Source of the DNA: Caldithrix sp.
Lineage (GTDB): Bacteria; KSB1; UBA2214; DYKH01
Length of the DNA: 6,382 bases
NCBI GenBank assembly: GCA_020722685.1
Contig: DYKH01000260.1
Location: 1-6,382, forward strand
Reading direction: 5' to 3'
The notes under the pieces were generated by a model. That model was not told the origin of the DNA. It made no database searches and saw nothing but the letters and a program-made list of their open reading frames with translations. Numbering within the stretch: the stretch's first letter is position 1; each line of letters begins with the position of its first letter. Positions 1 through 6,222 of the stretch are shown piece after piece. The position numbers were made by a program, and so were the translations under genes.

Positions 1-181
1 CAAATCTGCCTCGTTGAGCCATTGGATGTTGTTCATCAAGCCTTATAGCCGGCTTTTCGAGGCATTAGATAGAGTGGATTTGAGACATGCTTCGGTCTGC
101 CAAGGCCGACCTGGTGGTCCGCCAAGGCCGACCTGACGGCCTGCGCGAAGTAGGCCGGGTATGGGGAAGCTTATCTTTTCA
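1..181. other. Non-coding left edge with a short GC-rich tandem motif
   Basis: No supportable gene is seen here. The motif gccaaggccgacctg occurs twice, at 99-113 and 121-135, with a 22-bp period. A short stem follows, ggcct/aggcc, at about 138-156. An AAGCC/GGCTT stem followed by TTTTC lies near 38-57 but is too weak to call a terminator. A minus-strand reading of about 62 codons beginning with GTG at 231 crosses both this region and the adjacent repeat, and its composition looks non-coding. Confidence 0.5.
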
Positions 182-340
182 GATTCTATTTGTGAATGAG
201 GACTTTTCTTCAGGCCAATTCTGCCAGGCACATTTTGGATTTTGATATGTCATTTTCAGTTTTAATGTTTGATATTTGCATGAAGGCTACTCGGACACCG
301 AGAGAAAGTGAATAGCAGGTACGCATTTTCCGAAAGAGCC
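182..340 (-). repeat. 159-bp direct repeat, copy 1 (possible ISL3-type terminal remnant)
   Basis: This block aligns without gaps to 350-508, with about 14 mismatches in 159 positions by hand count (about 91% identity). Read on the minus strand it begins GGCTCTTTCGGAAAATGCG, which resembles the GGCTCTTCCG-type terminal inverted repeats known from ISL3-family insertion sequences. No transposase and no matching opposite end is visible within the window. A small hairpin lies at 290-302. The repeat itself is seen directly; the ISL3 link is inferred from end-sequence resemblance only. Confidence 0.85.
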
Positions 341-349
341 TTCAGAAAC

Positions 350-508
350 GATTCTATTTGTGAATGAGGATTTATCTTTAGGCCACTTTTGCCAGGCGCA
401 TTTTGGATTTTGATGTGTCATTTTGAGTTTTAATGTTTGATATTTGCATGAAGGCTACACGGACCCTGTGAGAAAGTGAATAGCAGGTATGCATTTTCCG
501 GAAGAGCC
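350..508 (-). repeat. 159-bp direct repeat, copy 2 (possible ISL3-type terminal remnant)
   Basis: This is the second copy of the 182-340 block, separated from it by nine bases (341-349). On the minus strand it starts GGCTCTTCCGGAAAATGC, a closer match to the ISL3-type end than copy 1. A 32-bp internal run around 426-457 is identical in both copies. No flanking 8-bp target duplication could be recognised around either copy, so a tandem pair of solo ends or another repeat family both remain possible. Confidence 0.85.
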
Positions 509-580
509 AATTTTGTTGATCGAATTTAAAGTCGAGATGCAACCCAAATCGTTCCAAGTCTTTCTCGGCTCAAGCTTGCT

Positions 581-1196
581 TTAAAATTTCCAGGCGAATC
601 CGATGGAAAAATTGGGATAGCACTTGACCCAGCTCAAGTTGTCTTCGATCAGAGGTTCTTGTTCCGCGCTCGGAGCGATGAGTCCTTTTTCGACCAGGAA
701 CAACTGCGGCGAGTTTTGGTAGACCATGCCTCATCGATCAGCAACGAAAACTTCTTTTCGTTGGCGACGGCGTTGCCCAAGCCGATGCCGACGTATGGAG
801 CGAGGGAAAGGAGGCCAACCTCGCCGGTCACTTTTCGCAGCTCATCCGGCTGATGGGTCTTGGCGCCCATTCTGAGCGAAGTTGCCGATTTCACCGTGAT
901 GTCCATTTTGTTTTCATTGTAATAGCCGCGGGCGCATAATCTGAAGGTCTTGTCGAAAGGGTACCAGTCGAGTAAAAGAGAGCCGGTTCGCATTTTGAGC
1001 TTGAAATCGTAGCTGACGTCTTCGCCTTGTACACCGTCCAAGCCATAATTGAAGAACTACCGCCGAGCCTGACGTTGAGAGCCGGGGATACAGATTTGAC
1101 GGCTTGGAGACCGGCGCCCAGTGAGCTGAAACGCGCCGATACAGCCAGACCGCCTGAAAAGGCTAGCCGAGACAAGTAAAGTAAACAAAGCGTCAT
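581..1196 (-). pseudogene. Small beta-barrel outer-membrane protein gene, broken by two frameshifts
   Basis: This reads as one gene of about 205 codons spread over three minus-strand frames. Frame 1 (1196-1059) gives a hydrophobic, signal-like start and then GLGAG-style barrel sequence ending NVRLGG. Frame 2 (1056-733) continues FFNYGLDG, then FKLKMRTGSLLLDWYPF, and later APYVGIGLGN. Frame 3 (730-584) continues GMVYQNSPQLFLVEKG and ends FSIGFAWKF before TAA at 581. Segments such as LLDWYPF and PYVGIGLGN recall a family of uncharacterised proteobacterial outer-membrane proteins, and the terminal Phe is typical of BamA-inserted barrels. Two bases are left over at each junction (1057-1058 and 731-732), so each looks like loss of one base. 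The start is unsure: ATG at 1196 has no close Shine-Dalgarno, and the in-frame KRQ just upstream suggests the signal peptide originally began near an ATT codon at 1223 beside AAGGA (1227-1231). Sequencing error is a possible alternative to a true pseudogene. Confidence 0.75.
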
Positions 1197-1296
1197 CGCA
1201 AAAAATTGTCTTTTCGTGGCAATTTTTCCTTTTCAAAGTGAATCGAGCGGTTGAAGGTCGAGGTCAACCAGTCTGAGCACCTACGCCCAGGAACTA

Positions 1297-1424
1297 TACT
1301 CGTTAAGGGTCGCTTTTTCATGTCATGCCTGTGAATACAGGCATCTCCTAACCAACTGTTCACAAGGAGATTCCTGCATGCGCAAGAATGACAAGATGGA
1401 TGAAATTTCTACCCTCAACGAGTA
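1297..1424. repeat. REP-like inverted pair inside longer inverted arms (BIME- or MITE-like)
   Basis: Two 29-bp arms, 1321-1349 and 1365-1393, are inverted copies of each other (23 of 29 positions match) around a 15-bp spacer. Each arm is itself a hairpin: 1325-1344 is a perfect 8-bp stem with a GAAT loop, and 1371-1390 forms a similar stem with one G-T pair. The arms have the TGTCATTCxTGC...GCAGGAATC character of REP-like repeats common in proteobacterial intergenic regions. A second inverted pair encloses the whole: tactcgttaagggt (1297-1310) and accctcaacgagta (1411-1424), with one mismatch. The outer arms suggest a discrete mobile unit of about 128 bp; that is inference. Confidence 0.75.
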
Positions 1425-1491
1425 CATTGGCCCGGCCTTTGGGGTCTCTGCAGCCCTGTCGCTGTTGGTATTGAATATGCCCCCGCCTTAG
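1378..1491 (+). CDS. Candidate 37-residue hydrophobic small protein (doubtful)
   Basis: An ATG at 1378 is preceded by AAGGAG at 1364-1369 with an 8-base gap, close to ideal for translation. The reading frame runs to TAG (1489-1491). It has a charged N-terminus (MRKNDKMDE) and a hydrophobic stretch of about 18 residues (IGPAFGVSAALSLLVLNM), then three prolines, so it could be a single-pass membrane peptide. Against it, both the ribosome binding site and the start codon belong to the REP-like arm at 1365-1393, and the codons overlap the outer arm at 1411-1424. A hairpin with a T-run at 1571-1614 could end a plus-strand transcript. I recognise no family, and this is most likely a chance ORF. Confidence 0.2.
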   Translation: MRKNDKMDEISTLNEYIGPAFGVSAALSLLVLNMPPP

Positions 1492-1562
1492 AAAGGATGG
1501 TGTTAATTGGAACCTAACATTATGTGCAAGTCAGGTAATGCTATGGCAAGATGAAATCCCCC

Positions 1563-1656
1563 AAAACGACAAAGGCATAGTATGGCTGCCCCATCTCCTA
1601 TTCTATGCCTTTTTGATGCCCTCATCGGCAGCTTCAACGATTTTTGTTGCTGAGAA
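1563..1656 (-). ncRNA. Candidate small RNA between a promoter and a hairpin
   Basis: The promoter-like pair at 1663-1692 would start a minus-strand transcript near 1656 that meets a 10-bp perfect hairpin at 1612-1571 followed by a short T-containing tail, giving an RNA of roughly 90 nucleotides. No good ribosome binding site plus ORF is seen inside it. No known RNA family was recognised. The weakness is the poor T-tract in this direction. Confidence 0.25.
1571..1614 (+). terminator. Hairpin with T-run, likely rho-independent terminator
   Basis: aaaggcatag (1571-1580) pairs perfectly with ctatgccttt (1603-1612). The plus-strand read-out ends in five Ts (1610-1614). A small inner ATGG/CCAT stem lies in the loop. 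On the minus strand the tail is CCTTTGTCGTTTT, a weaker T-tract, so it could act in both directions. It lies about 80 bp after the doubtful small ORF on the plus strand and about 45 bp after a promoter-like site on the minus strand. Confidence 0.6.
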
Positions 1657-1662
1657 CTTGCG

Positions 1663-1692
1663 ATAATAGCAAAAAAAGTATGAATCAGGCAA
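1663..1692 (-). promoter_or_regulatory. Sigma70-type promoter candidate, minus strand
   Basis: Read on the minus strand, TTGCCT (1692-1687) is followed after 18 bp by TATTAT (1668-1663), with TGC directly in front of it, forming an extended -10 motif. The predicted transcription start is near 1656. No called gene lies directly downstream on this strand; the transcript would reach the 1571-1612 hairpin after about 45 bases. Assignment rests on sequence match only. Confidence 0.4.
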
Positions 1693-1784
1693 GTGGGATT
1701 TTGTCCACTGAGAAAATCTTTATCCAGTCTTTCCATTTGCGCGGCTGCTCCGGCATGCGAAATCTTCTCTCGTGCTAATACAAG

Positions 1785-1821
1785 TAGAAAAGGCGGGGGA
1801 AGCGTACCCTCGCCTTTTCTA
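1785..1821 (-). terminator. Strong two-way rho-independent terminator after the M16 peptidase gene
   Basis: tagaaaaggcg (1785-1795) pairs perfectly with cgccttttcta (1811-1821); the stem extends inwards by four more pairs (one G-T in the plus-strand reading) to about 15 bp with a 7-base loop aagcgta. Both strands read out CCTTTTCTA. It lies 66 bases after the peptidase stop codon at 1887, so it most likely ends that transcript and also blocks read-through from the left. Confidence 0.8.
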
Positions 1822-1886
1822 TGACTTGGCTATAAGGAAATCGGATTAGCCTAAGCTATTGTCCAAAATGACATCTTGGAAAGATT

Positions 1887-4640
1887 CTATGGAACTGGAT
1901 TCCCATCGGTATCGATCAGGCGGATTTCTCCCAATCCCAAGTCTTTCAAGGTCGGCTCCACCTTGGCGCGGTCGCCGACAACTACCCAAACGGCCTGATC
2001 AGGATGCAATAGCTTTTTCCCCGCCGCAGAGACTTGCGCCAGATTCAGGTTGCGGATTTTGTTGGGATAGGTTTGATAATAGTCATCGGGCAAGCCGTAG
2101 GTCACGATATCGCTGATGGAGCCGCCGACGGCACCGATGGTTTCCCATGAGCCGGGCAGGCCGAGGATCTCGTTCTTTTGCACCTTGTCCAGTTCCTCTT
2201 GCGTCGCTGGGCGATTTCCGATGATGCCTTTCAGTTCCGCTATCATCTCTTGCAAGGCTTCTTTGGTCTTGTCACCCTGAATCGGCGCGTAGGCGATGAA
2301 CGGTCTCTGTCCTTTGGCACCCCAAATTAGGCTCCCCGCCCCATAAGACCAGTGTTTGTCCTCGCGGAGATTCATGTTGAGTCGGGAAGTGAAGGTGCCG
2401 CCCAAGATCGAGTTGAGCATATTCATGGCAATATCGTCGGGATCGGCCTTGGGTGGCGCAATGTGGCCGGCAATGATAACCGATTGCGGCGAGCCGGGCT
2501 TGTCGATCAAATAGATCGACGACTTGGCTTTCTGCTCGACCTTGCCGATGTTCTTCTTGGGCACTTCACCTTTTTTCCAGCCTTTGAACAGGGACTCCAG
2601 CTTGGGGGTGACTTCGGCAAGGGTGATGTCACCCACCACAATCAGCGTGGCATTGTTCGGCTTAAACCATTGCTGGTGGTATTTGACCAGATCGTTGCGG
2701 GTCATTTTCTGTACCGACTCTTCCGTCCCGGAGCCGGTTAGGGGGTTGCCGTAGGCGTGCCCGGCGCCGTATAGATATTGCGGAAACACCCGCAAAGCCA
2801 TCGTAACTGGCGAGGCCTTTTCCTGTTGAATCTTGGCAAGCTGCTGCTTCTGCAAGCGAGTGAATTCCTTTTCCGGGAAAGAAGGATTCAACACCACGTC
2901 GGCAAAGATGTCGAGTGATCCGTCCAAATTGCTCTTGAGGGCGGAGAGGCTTACGGAGGACATGTCCAGATTGGAGCCGCTGCCCAAGCGCGCGCCCAGC
3001 AGGGCCAGCTCGTCACTGATCTGTAAAGCATCGCGGCTCTTTGTTCCTTCATCGAGCATGTTCATGGCTAAGCTGGCGGTACCGGGCAGTCCGAATTGAT
3101 CCGCGGCATAGCCCGCATCCATCAACAAGTTGAAATTCACAACCGGGACGGAATGCCATTCAGCCAGAACGATTTTCAAGCCGTTGGAAAGCGTAGCGCG
3201 CTGCAGGTTCGGGAACTTGACTTCCGGCGCCGCGCCGGCATCGGGCAGCTTGGAGCGATCGACGTTGGAAGCGACCGTGCTGTATTGCGGAAAAGGATGC
3301 ACCTCGAGAATGTAGACGCCGTCGGAAAGCCACTTTTTGGCGGCGTCTAACAAATCTTGCGCCGTCGCCTCGCGCATGCGCTTGAGAGTGGTTTTGTAAA
3401 AGTCGGGGCTGCCGCCGAAGACCTGATTCGAGGCCAGGATGTCCGATTTGCCGCCAAAGCCGCCGATGCGCTCGATGCCGCGCACAAAGTTGGAAAAGTA
3501 TTGCGTTTTCACCCGCTGCAACTCGGTCTCGGTCGGTCCTTCGGCTAAAAACTTGGCCAGCTCCTCATCCACGGCTTTCTCGACCTTTTTTAGGTCCTCG
3601 CCCGGTTTGGCGGTTGCCTGAACATGAAACAGCCCGGCGATTTCCCTTTTCTCGATGAAGGAGGACACGTCTGTGGCGATTTGGTCGTCGTAGACCAATC
3701 GCTTGTACAAGCGCGAAGTTTTGCCGCTTGCCAAAACATCACTGACCAAATCCAAATAGTCGGCGCATGGCGTGCCCCATCCGGGAGTGTTCCAGACCTT
3801 GTAAATCCGGGCTTGCGGCACGCGGTCTTCCACCTGTTGGCGAATAGTACCGGTGCGCTTGGCGATGAAGGAATCGTGCTTGGCAATGGGGGGACCCGAA
3901 GGTATGTCGCCAAAGTACTGCTTTACTTTTTCCAAGGCCGCTTTCGTATCCACGTCCCCGGCAATGGCAATGACGGCGTTTGCGGCACCGTAGTAGGTCT
4001 TGAACCATTCGTGCACGTCGTTCAACGAGGCCGCGTCCAAGTCTTCCATGGAGCCGATGACCGTCCATGAATAAGGATGACCGGCCGGGAAACAGTTTTT
4101 GGTGATCAACTCTTCGGCAACGCTGTACGGCTGATTTTCGTATTGCCGCTTTTCATTCTGCACGACGCCCCGTTGCTCGTCCAGCTTGGCCTGATTGATG
4201 GCGCCGATGAGGTGTCCCATCCGGTCGGACTCCATCCACAAGGCAAGGTCCAAGGCCGGAGCCGGCACGTTCTCAAAATAATTGGTGCGATCCTCGCTGG
4301 TGGTGCCGTTTAGATCGGTGGCGCCGACCTTTTCCAACGGCTTGAAATAATCGTCGTTGTAATTCTCACTGCCGTTGAACATGAGATGCTCGAACAAATG
4401 GGCGAATCCTGTTTTCCGCTCCTTTTCGTTTTTTGAGCCGACGTGGTACCAGATGTTCACCGCCACGATGGGCGCCTTGTGGTCCTCGTGGATGATGACC
4501 GTCAAGCCGTTGTCTAATACGAACTTTTGATAGGGAATCTCAACACCTTGATCTTTGTCCGCAGGCGGCAATGCCAAGGCAATTGCCACCCAATAGAAAA
4601 ACAGTACCAGCGTCAACGGTGTCTTTTGATAACGCAGCAT
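1887..4640 (-). CDS. Exported M16-family zinc peptidase, two-half pitrilysin-like protein
   Basis: This 917-residue protein is a periplasmic or membrane-associated zinc metallopeptidase of family M16. Residues 1-24 form a signal peptide (basic start, hydrophobic core about 9-22, ending ALALP). The first M16 N-domain (about 36-185) carries the inverted zinc motif HLFEH (H81, E84, H85), with E163 the likely third zinc ligand. A first C-domain follows (about 205-400). The second half repeats the fold: about 476-690 lacks HXXEH (it has PGTASLAMNMLDEGT at 519-533), and about 702-895 carries the substrate-side motif TSRLNMNLRE...WSYG (751-767). One active and one inactive half fits long single-chain M16 members; substrates are probably peptides or unfolded proteins, but the sequence does not say which. 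GGAGG at 4645-4649, four bases before the ATG, supports the start. The gene appears intact and ends at the 1785-1821 terminator. The family call is secure, but a specific gene name is not. Confidence 0.95.
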   Translation of the reverse strand: MLRYQKTPLTLVLFFYWVAIALALPPADKDQGVEIPYQKFVLDNGLTVIIHEDHKAPIVAVNIWYHVGSKNEKERKTGFAHLFEHLMFNGSENYNDDYFKPLEKVGATDLNGTTSEDRTNYFENVPAPALDLALWMESDRMGHLIGAINQAKLDEQRGVVQNEKRQYENQPYSVAEELITKNCFPAGHPYSWTVIGSMEDLDAASLNDVHEWFKTYYGAANAVIAIAGDVDTKAALEKVKQYFGDIPSGPPIAKHDSFIAKRTGTIRQQVEDRVPQARIYKVWNTPGWGTPCADYLDLVSDVLASGKTSRLYKRLVYDDQIATDVSSFIEKREIAGLFHVQATAKPGEDLKKVEKAVDEELAKFLAEGPTETELQRVKTQYFSNFVRGIERIGGFGGKSDILASNQVFGGSPDFYKTTLKRMREATAQDLLDAAKKWLSDGVYILEVHPFPQYSTVASNVDRSKLPDAGAAPEVKFPNLQRATLSNGLKIVLAEWHSVPVVNFNLLMDAGYAADQFGLPGTASLAMNMLDEGTKSRDALQISDELALLGARLGSGSNLDMSSVSLSALKSNLDGSLDIFADVVLNPSFPEKEFTRLQKQQLAKIQQEKASPVTMALRVFPQYLYGAGHAYGNPLTGSGTEESVQKMTRNDLVKYHQQWFKPNNATLIVVGDITLAEVTPKLESLFKGWKKGEVPKKNIGKVEQKAKSSIYLIDKPGSPQSVIIAGHIAPPKADPDDIAMNMLNSILGGTFTSRLNMNLREDKHWSYGAGSLIWGAKGQRPFIAYAPIQGDKTKEALQEMIAELKGIIGNRPATQEELDKVQKNEILGLPGSWETIGAVGGSISDIVTYGLPDDYYQTYPNKIRNLNLAQVSAAGKKLLHPDQAVWVVVGDRAKVEPTLKDLGLGEIRLIDTDGNPVP

Positions 4641-4764
4641 AGTGCCTCCATTGGTTAAGGGGTGAGATGGTTGATGATAGATTTGAGTTTGATCCTCTTG
4701 CGCATCGATGGTTAGTAAGTCCCTTCCCGGTGATGGTAACTCTCGGGATGCATCGCAACACTCG

Positions 4765-4885
4765 GTAACTATTTACGGGATGTCCTGCCAGTGCGGTTAT
4801 TGCGGATGCAGGAATCTCCTTTTCATTCCACGCCCGCAGGAGCCTCCCGCATACGCAGGGCAGAGAGCATCCCGTGATCGGTTAC
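4765..4885. repeat. Second REP-like inverted pair, diverged, with outer arms
   Basis: The left arm at 4792-4820 matches the 1365-1393 arm, read in reverse complement, at 24 of 29 positions, including an exact 16-base run (4806-4821 against 1364-1379). The right arm at 4838-4866 is a degenerate inverted copy (roughly 20 of 29) beyond a 17-bp spacer. Outside these, gtaac-N5-acgggatg (4765-4782) is mirrored by catcccgt-N5-gttac (4868-4885). The overall plan, an inner REP-like pair plus outer arms, repeats that of the 1297-1424 element. Confidence 0.65.
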
Positions 4886-5109
4886 AAAATTCCCGACCGG
4901 ATCGCTGGCCGAGTATCGATGGGTTCCGACGCAATCCGGCAAAGAAGACGCGCTTTAGGTGGAATTGTTTCAAACAAGTTCCCCTGATGACGTGCTGTGC
5001 TCCTCTTTCGTCCAGGCAGCCGAGAGTCGTTTTCACCTCGGACGGTCTTGGGGGCGTTGCCACCAGGTAGGGAAAGGTATTGTCGATCAGCCGGATAAAA
5101 GGATGATCA

Positions 5110-5147
5110 GCAGAGCGTCTTGACACTTTCCTCTGCTAAAGTGCCAA
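5110..5147 (-). promoter_or_regulatory. Hairpin just after the flavoprotein gene, possible terminator or pseudoknot
   Basis: On the minus strand, TTGGCACTTT (5147-5138) pairs with AAAGTGTCAA (5129-5120) as a 10-bp stem with one G-U pair and the 8-base loop AGCAGAGG. The same pairing on the plus strand would contain an A-C mismatch, so the structure suits an RNA from the flavoprotein strand. Loop bases GCAGAG (5136-5131) are complementary to CTCTGC (5115-5110) downstream, allowing a pseudoknot or a competing stem. There is no T-run, so a rho-independent terminator is not firmly supported. It starts eight bases past the stop codon and may protect or end the mRNA. Confidence 0.45.
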
Positions 5148-5154
5148 CCCGCAG

Positions 5155-6135
5155 TCATTCCACCCCTCTTATTTTCTCCATAAACTGCGTGCGGAGATAA
5201 TGATCCGGAGTGGAAGTTTTGCTAAAGCTCATGCGTCCGATGAATTGATCCAAACCGGTAAAGCCATGTGCCGCCATCCACGATTCGATGCCGGTCAGCA
5301 TCTCGGCGATTTTGCCCAAGCCGCCCTTGTACAGGACGGAGGCGATTTGCACCGCCTTTGCTCCGGCCAGCAGCATTTTGATAACGCCATCGGCGTCGTG
5401 AATTCCCGTGGTGGCGGCCAAGTCGCAGTCGACTTGATCGGAGAGGCGGGCAATCCAGCGCAGGGCCAGGAGCATGTCGGTCTTGTTGCTGAAATGAAAA
5501 GTGGTCGTCAGCTTCAGTTGATCAATGTCAATGTCGGGCTCGGTGAAGCGGTTGAAGAGTACCAGAGCGTCTGCGCCTCTTCTTGCCAGCTCGTTCGCCA
5601 CATTCGGGAGGGAGGTGAAATAGCTGCTGATCTTCATGGCCACCGGGATGCGTACCTGTGCCTTCACGGCATCGATAATGTCGAAATAGAGCCGTTCCAA
5701 GGACTGACCGGTCACTTGGGCATGCGTAGGATCGGGAAAAATGTCCAGCTCCAAAGCATCCGCGCCGGCAGCTTCGATTTCGGCAGCAAAGCTCGGCCAC
5801 CATTTGGCGGACACGCAGTTGATGCTGGCGATGACCGGGATGCCGACTTGTTTCTTGGCTTCCTCGATCAGCTTGCGATAATCTTTGGGGCCGTACTGCA
5901 ATTCCAGCTCTGAGCGCAAGTAGTCATAGGCCTCCGTGTGAAAGCCGGTGGTGCCGGATAGACCGTAATCCGCCCGCGCCATAGCTTCCTCGAACAGACT
6001 TTTGATCACTACCGCGCCGGCGCCGGCGTCTTCGCAGGCTTTCATTTTCTCCACCGACTTGGTCAAGCCGCTGCTGGCGACAATGATAGGGTTCTTGAGA
6101 GTCAACCTCATGTATCGGGTTTCAAAACTTGGCAT
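5155..6135 (-). CDS. Dihydroorotate dehydrogenase-like FMN protein, catalytic loop altered
   Basis: This 326-residue protein has the TIM-barrel fold of class 1 dihydroorotate dehydrogenases and no signal peptide, so it is cytoplasmic. FMN-site features are present: NPIIVASSG (15-23), IKS with K45, VAMK with K168, FN with N195, ATTGIHD (241-247), and VQIASVLYKGG (262-272) at the phosphate-binding end. The loop that in true class 1A enzymes reads ELNLSCPN, with the catalytic Cys, is here ELDIFPDPT (129-137), so the catalytic base is absent, and several orotate-binding asparagines are also not evident. The usual pyrimidine-pathway reaction is therefore doubtful; a different flavin-dependent reduction or oxidation is more likely. 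Such proteins are commonly labelled dihydroorotate dehydrogenase-like, and pyrD is deliberately not assigned. AAGGA at 6144-6148, eight bases before the ATG, supports the start. The gene is complete, ending TGA at 5155-5157, and a strong hairpin follows. Confidence 0.92.
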   Translation of the reverse strand: MPSFETRYMRLTLKNPIIVASSGLTKSVEKMKACEDAGAGAVVIKSLFEEAMARADYGLSGTTGFHTEAYDYLRSELELQYGPKDYRKLIEEAKKQVGIPVIASINCVSAKWWPSFAAEIEAAGADALELDIFPDPTHAQVTGQSLERLYFDIIDAVKAQVRIPVAMKISSYFTSLPNVANELARRGADALVLFNRFTEPDIDIDQLKLTTTFHFSNKTDMLLALRWIARLSDQVDCDLAATTGIHDADGVIKMLLAGAKAVQIASVLYKGGLGKIAEMLTGIESWMAAHGFTGLDQFIGRMSFSKTSTPDHYLRTQFMEKIRGVE

Positions 6136-6222
6136 TGAGTTTTTCCTTGGCTGAATTGCAGGTCCTTCTTGATATGATCTGCTTGTTTAGCTGGTTTACG
6201 CTGTCCGGCAATGGGGTTCTAC

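Larger units (their letters stand above)
1492..1886. other. Intergenic region with promoter-like and terminator-like elements
   Basis: No convincing gene is seen. The stretch contains a hairpin at 1571-1612, a minus-strand promoter-like pair at 1663-1692, and the strong hairpin at 1785-1821, each listed separately. A 77-codon minus-strand ORF (1503-1736) and two shorter minus-strand readings across 1600-1755 have no recognisable family and overlap the promoter and hairpin, so they are not called. Confidence 0.5.
4641..5154. other. Intergenic region between the peptidase and flavoprotein genes
   Basis: No supportable gene is seen in these 514 bases. It holds a REP-like pair (4765-4885), a thrice-repeated GTAAC...CGGGATG motif, and a hairpin next to the flavoprotein stop (5110-5147). 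A CCGAG/CTCGG stem lies at 5020-5041. The 110- to 120-codon ORFs on either strand (4708-5070 plus, 4797-5126 minus) run through the repeat and are Arg/Cys/Pro-rich without a recognisable family. The region must contain the peptidase promoter, but I could not identify convincing -35 and -10 boxes. Confidence 0.5.

Noticed and set aside
43..231. 62-codon minus-strand ORF with a GTG start
   Set aside because: It runs out of repeat copy 1 into GC-rich non-coding sequence, has no ribosome binding site or family resemblance, and its frame is not shared usefully with copy 2.
182..508. CRISPR array
   Set aside because: Only two long copies with a nine-base gap are present; CRISPR repeats are short with spacers of similar length, and no cas gene is present.
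1503..1736. 77-codon minus-strand ORF
   Set aside because: It overlaps the promoter-like site and the terminator hairpin, has no recognisable family, and has no convincing ribosome binding site.
1600..1755. Short minus-strand readings in the two other frames, one ending IVEAADEGIKKA and one of 23 codons starting at a CGC-ATG
   Set aside because: The first part looks protein-like, but the frame is short and has no start codon; the second has only a weak ribosome binding site. Both overlap the candidate promoter.
1859..4313. Many plus-strand ORFs opposite the peptidase gene
   Set aside because: They are antisense shadows of a clearly coding 917-residue frame.
4708..5126. 110- to 120-codon ORFs on both strands in the intergenic region
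   Set aside because: Both pass through the REP-like element, are Arg/Cys/Pro-rich, and show no domain or good start.
5120..5148. TTGACA at 5120-5125 as a plus-strand -35 box
   Set aside because: The hexamer 17 bp downstream is GCCAAC, which is not a -10 box, and the TTGACA is explained as part of the hairpin stem.
5200..5913. 237-codon plus-strand ORF opposite the flavoprotein gene
   Set aside because: It is a long antisense shadow of the conserved dihydroorotate dehydrogenase-like frame, with no domain of its own.
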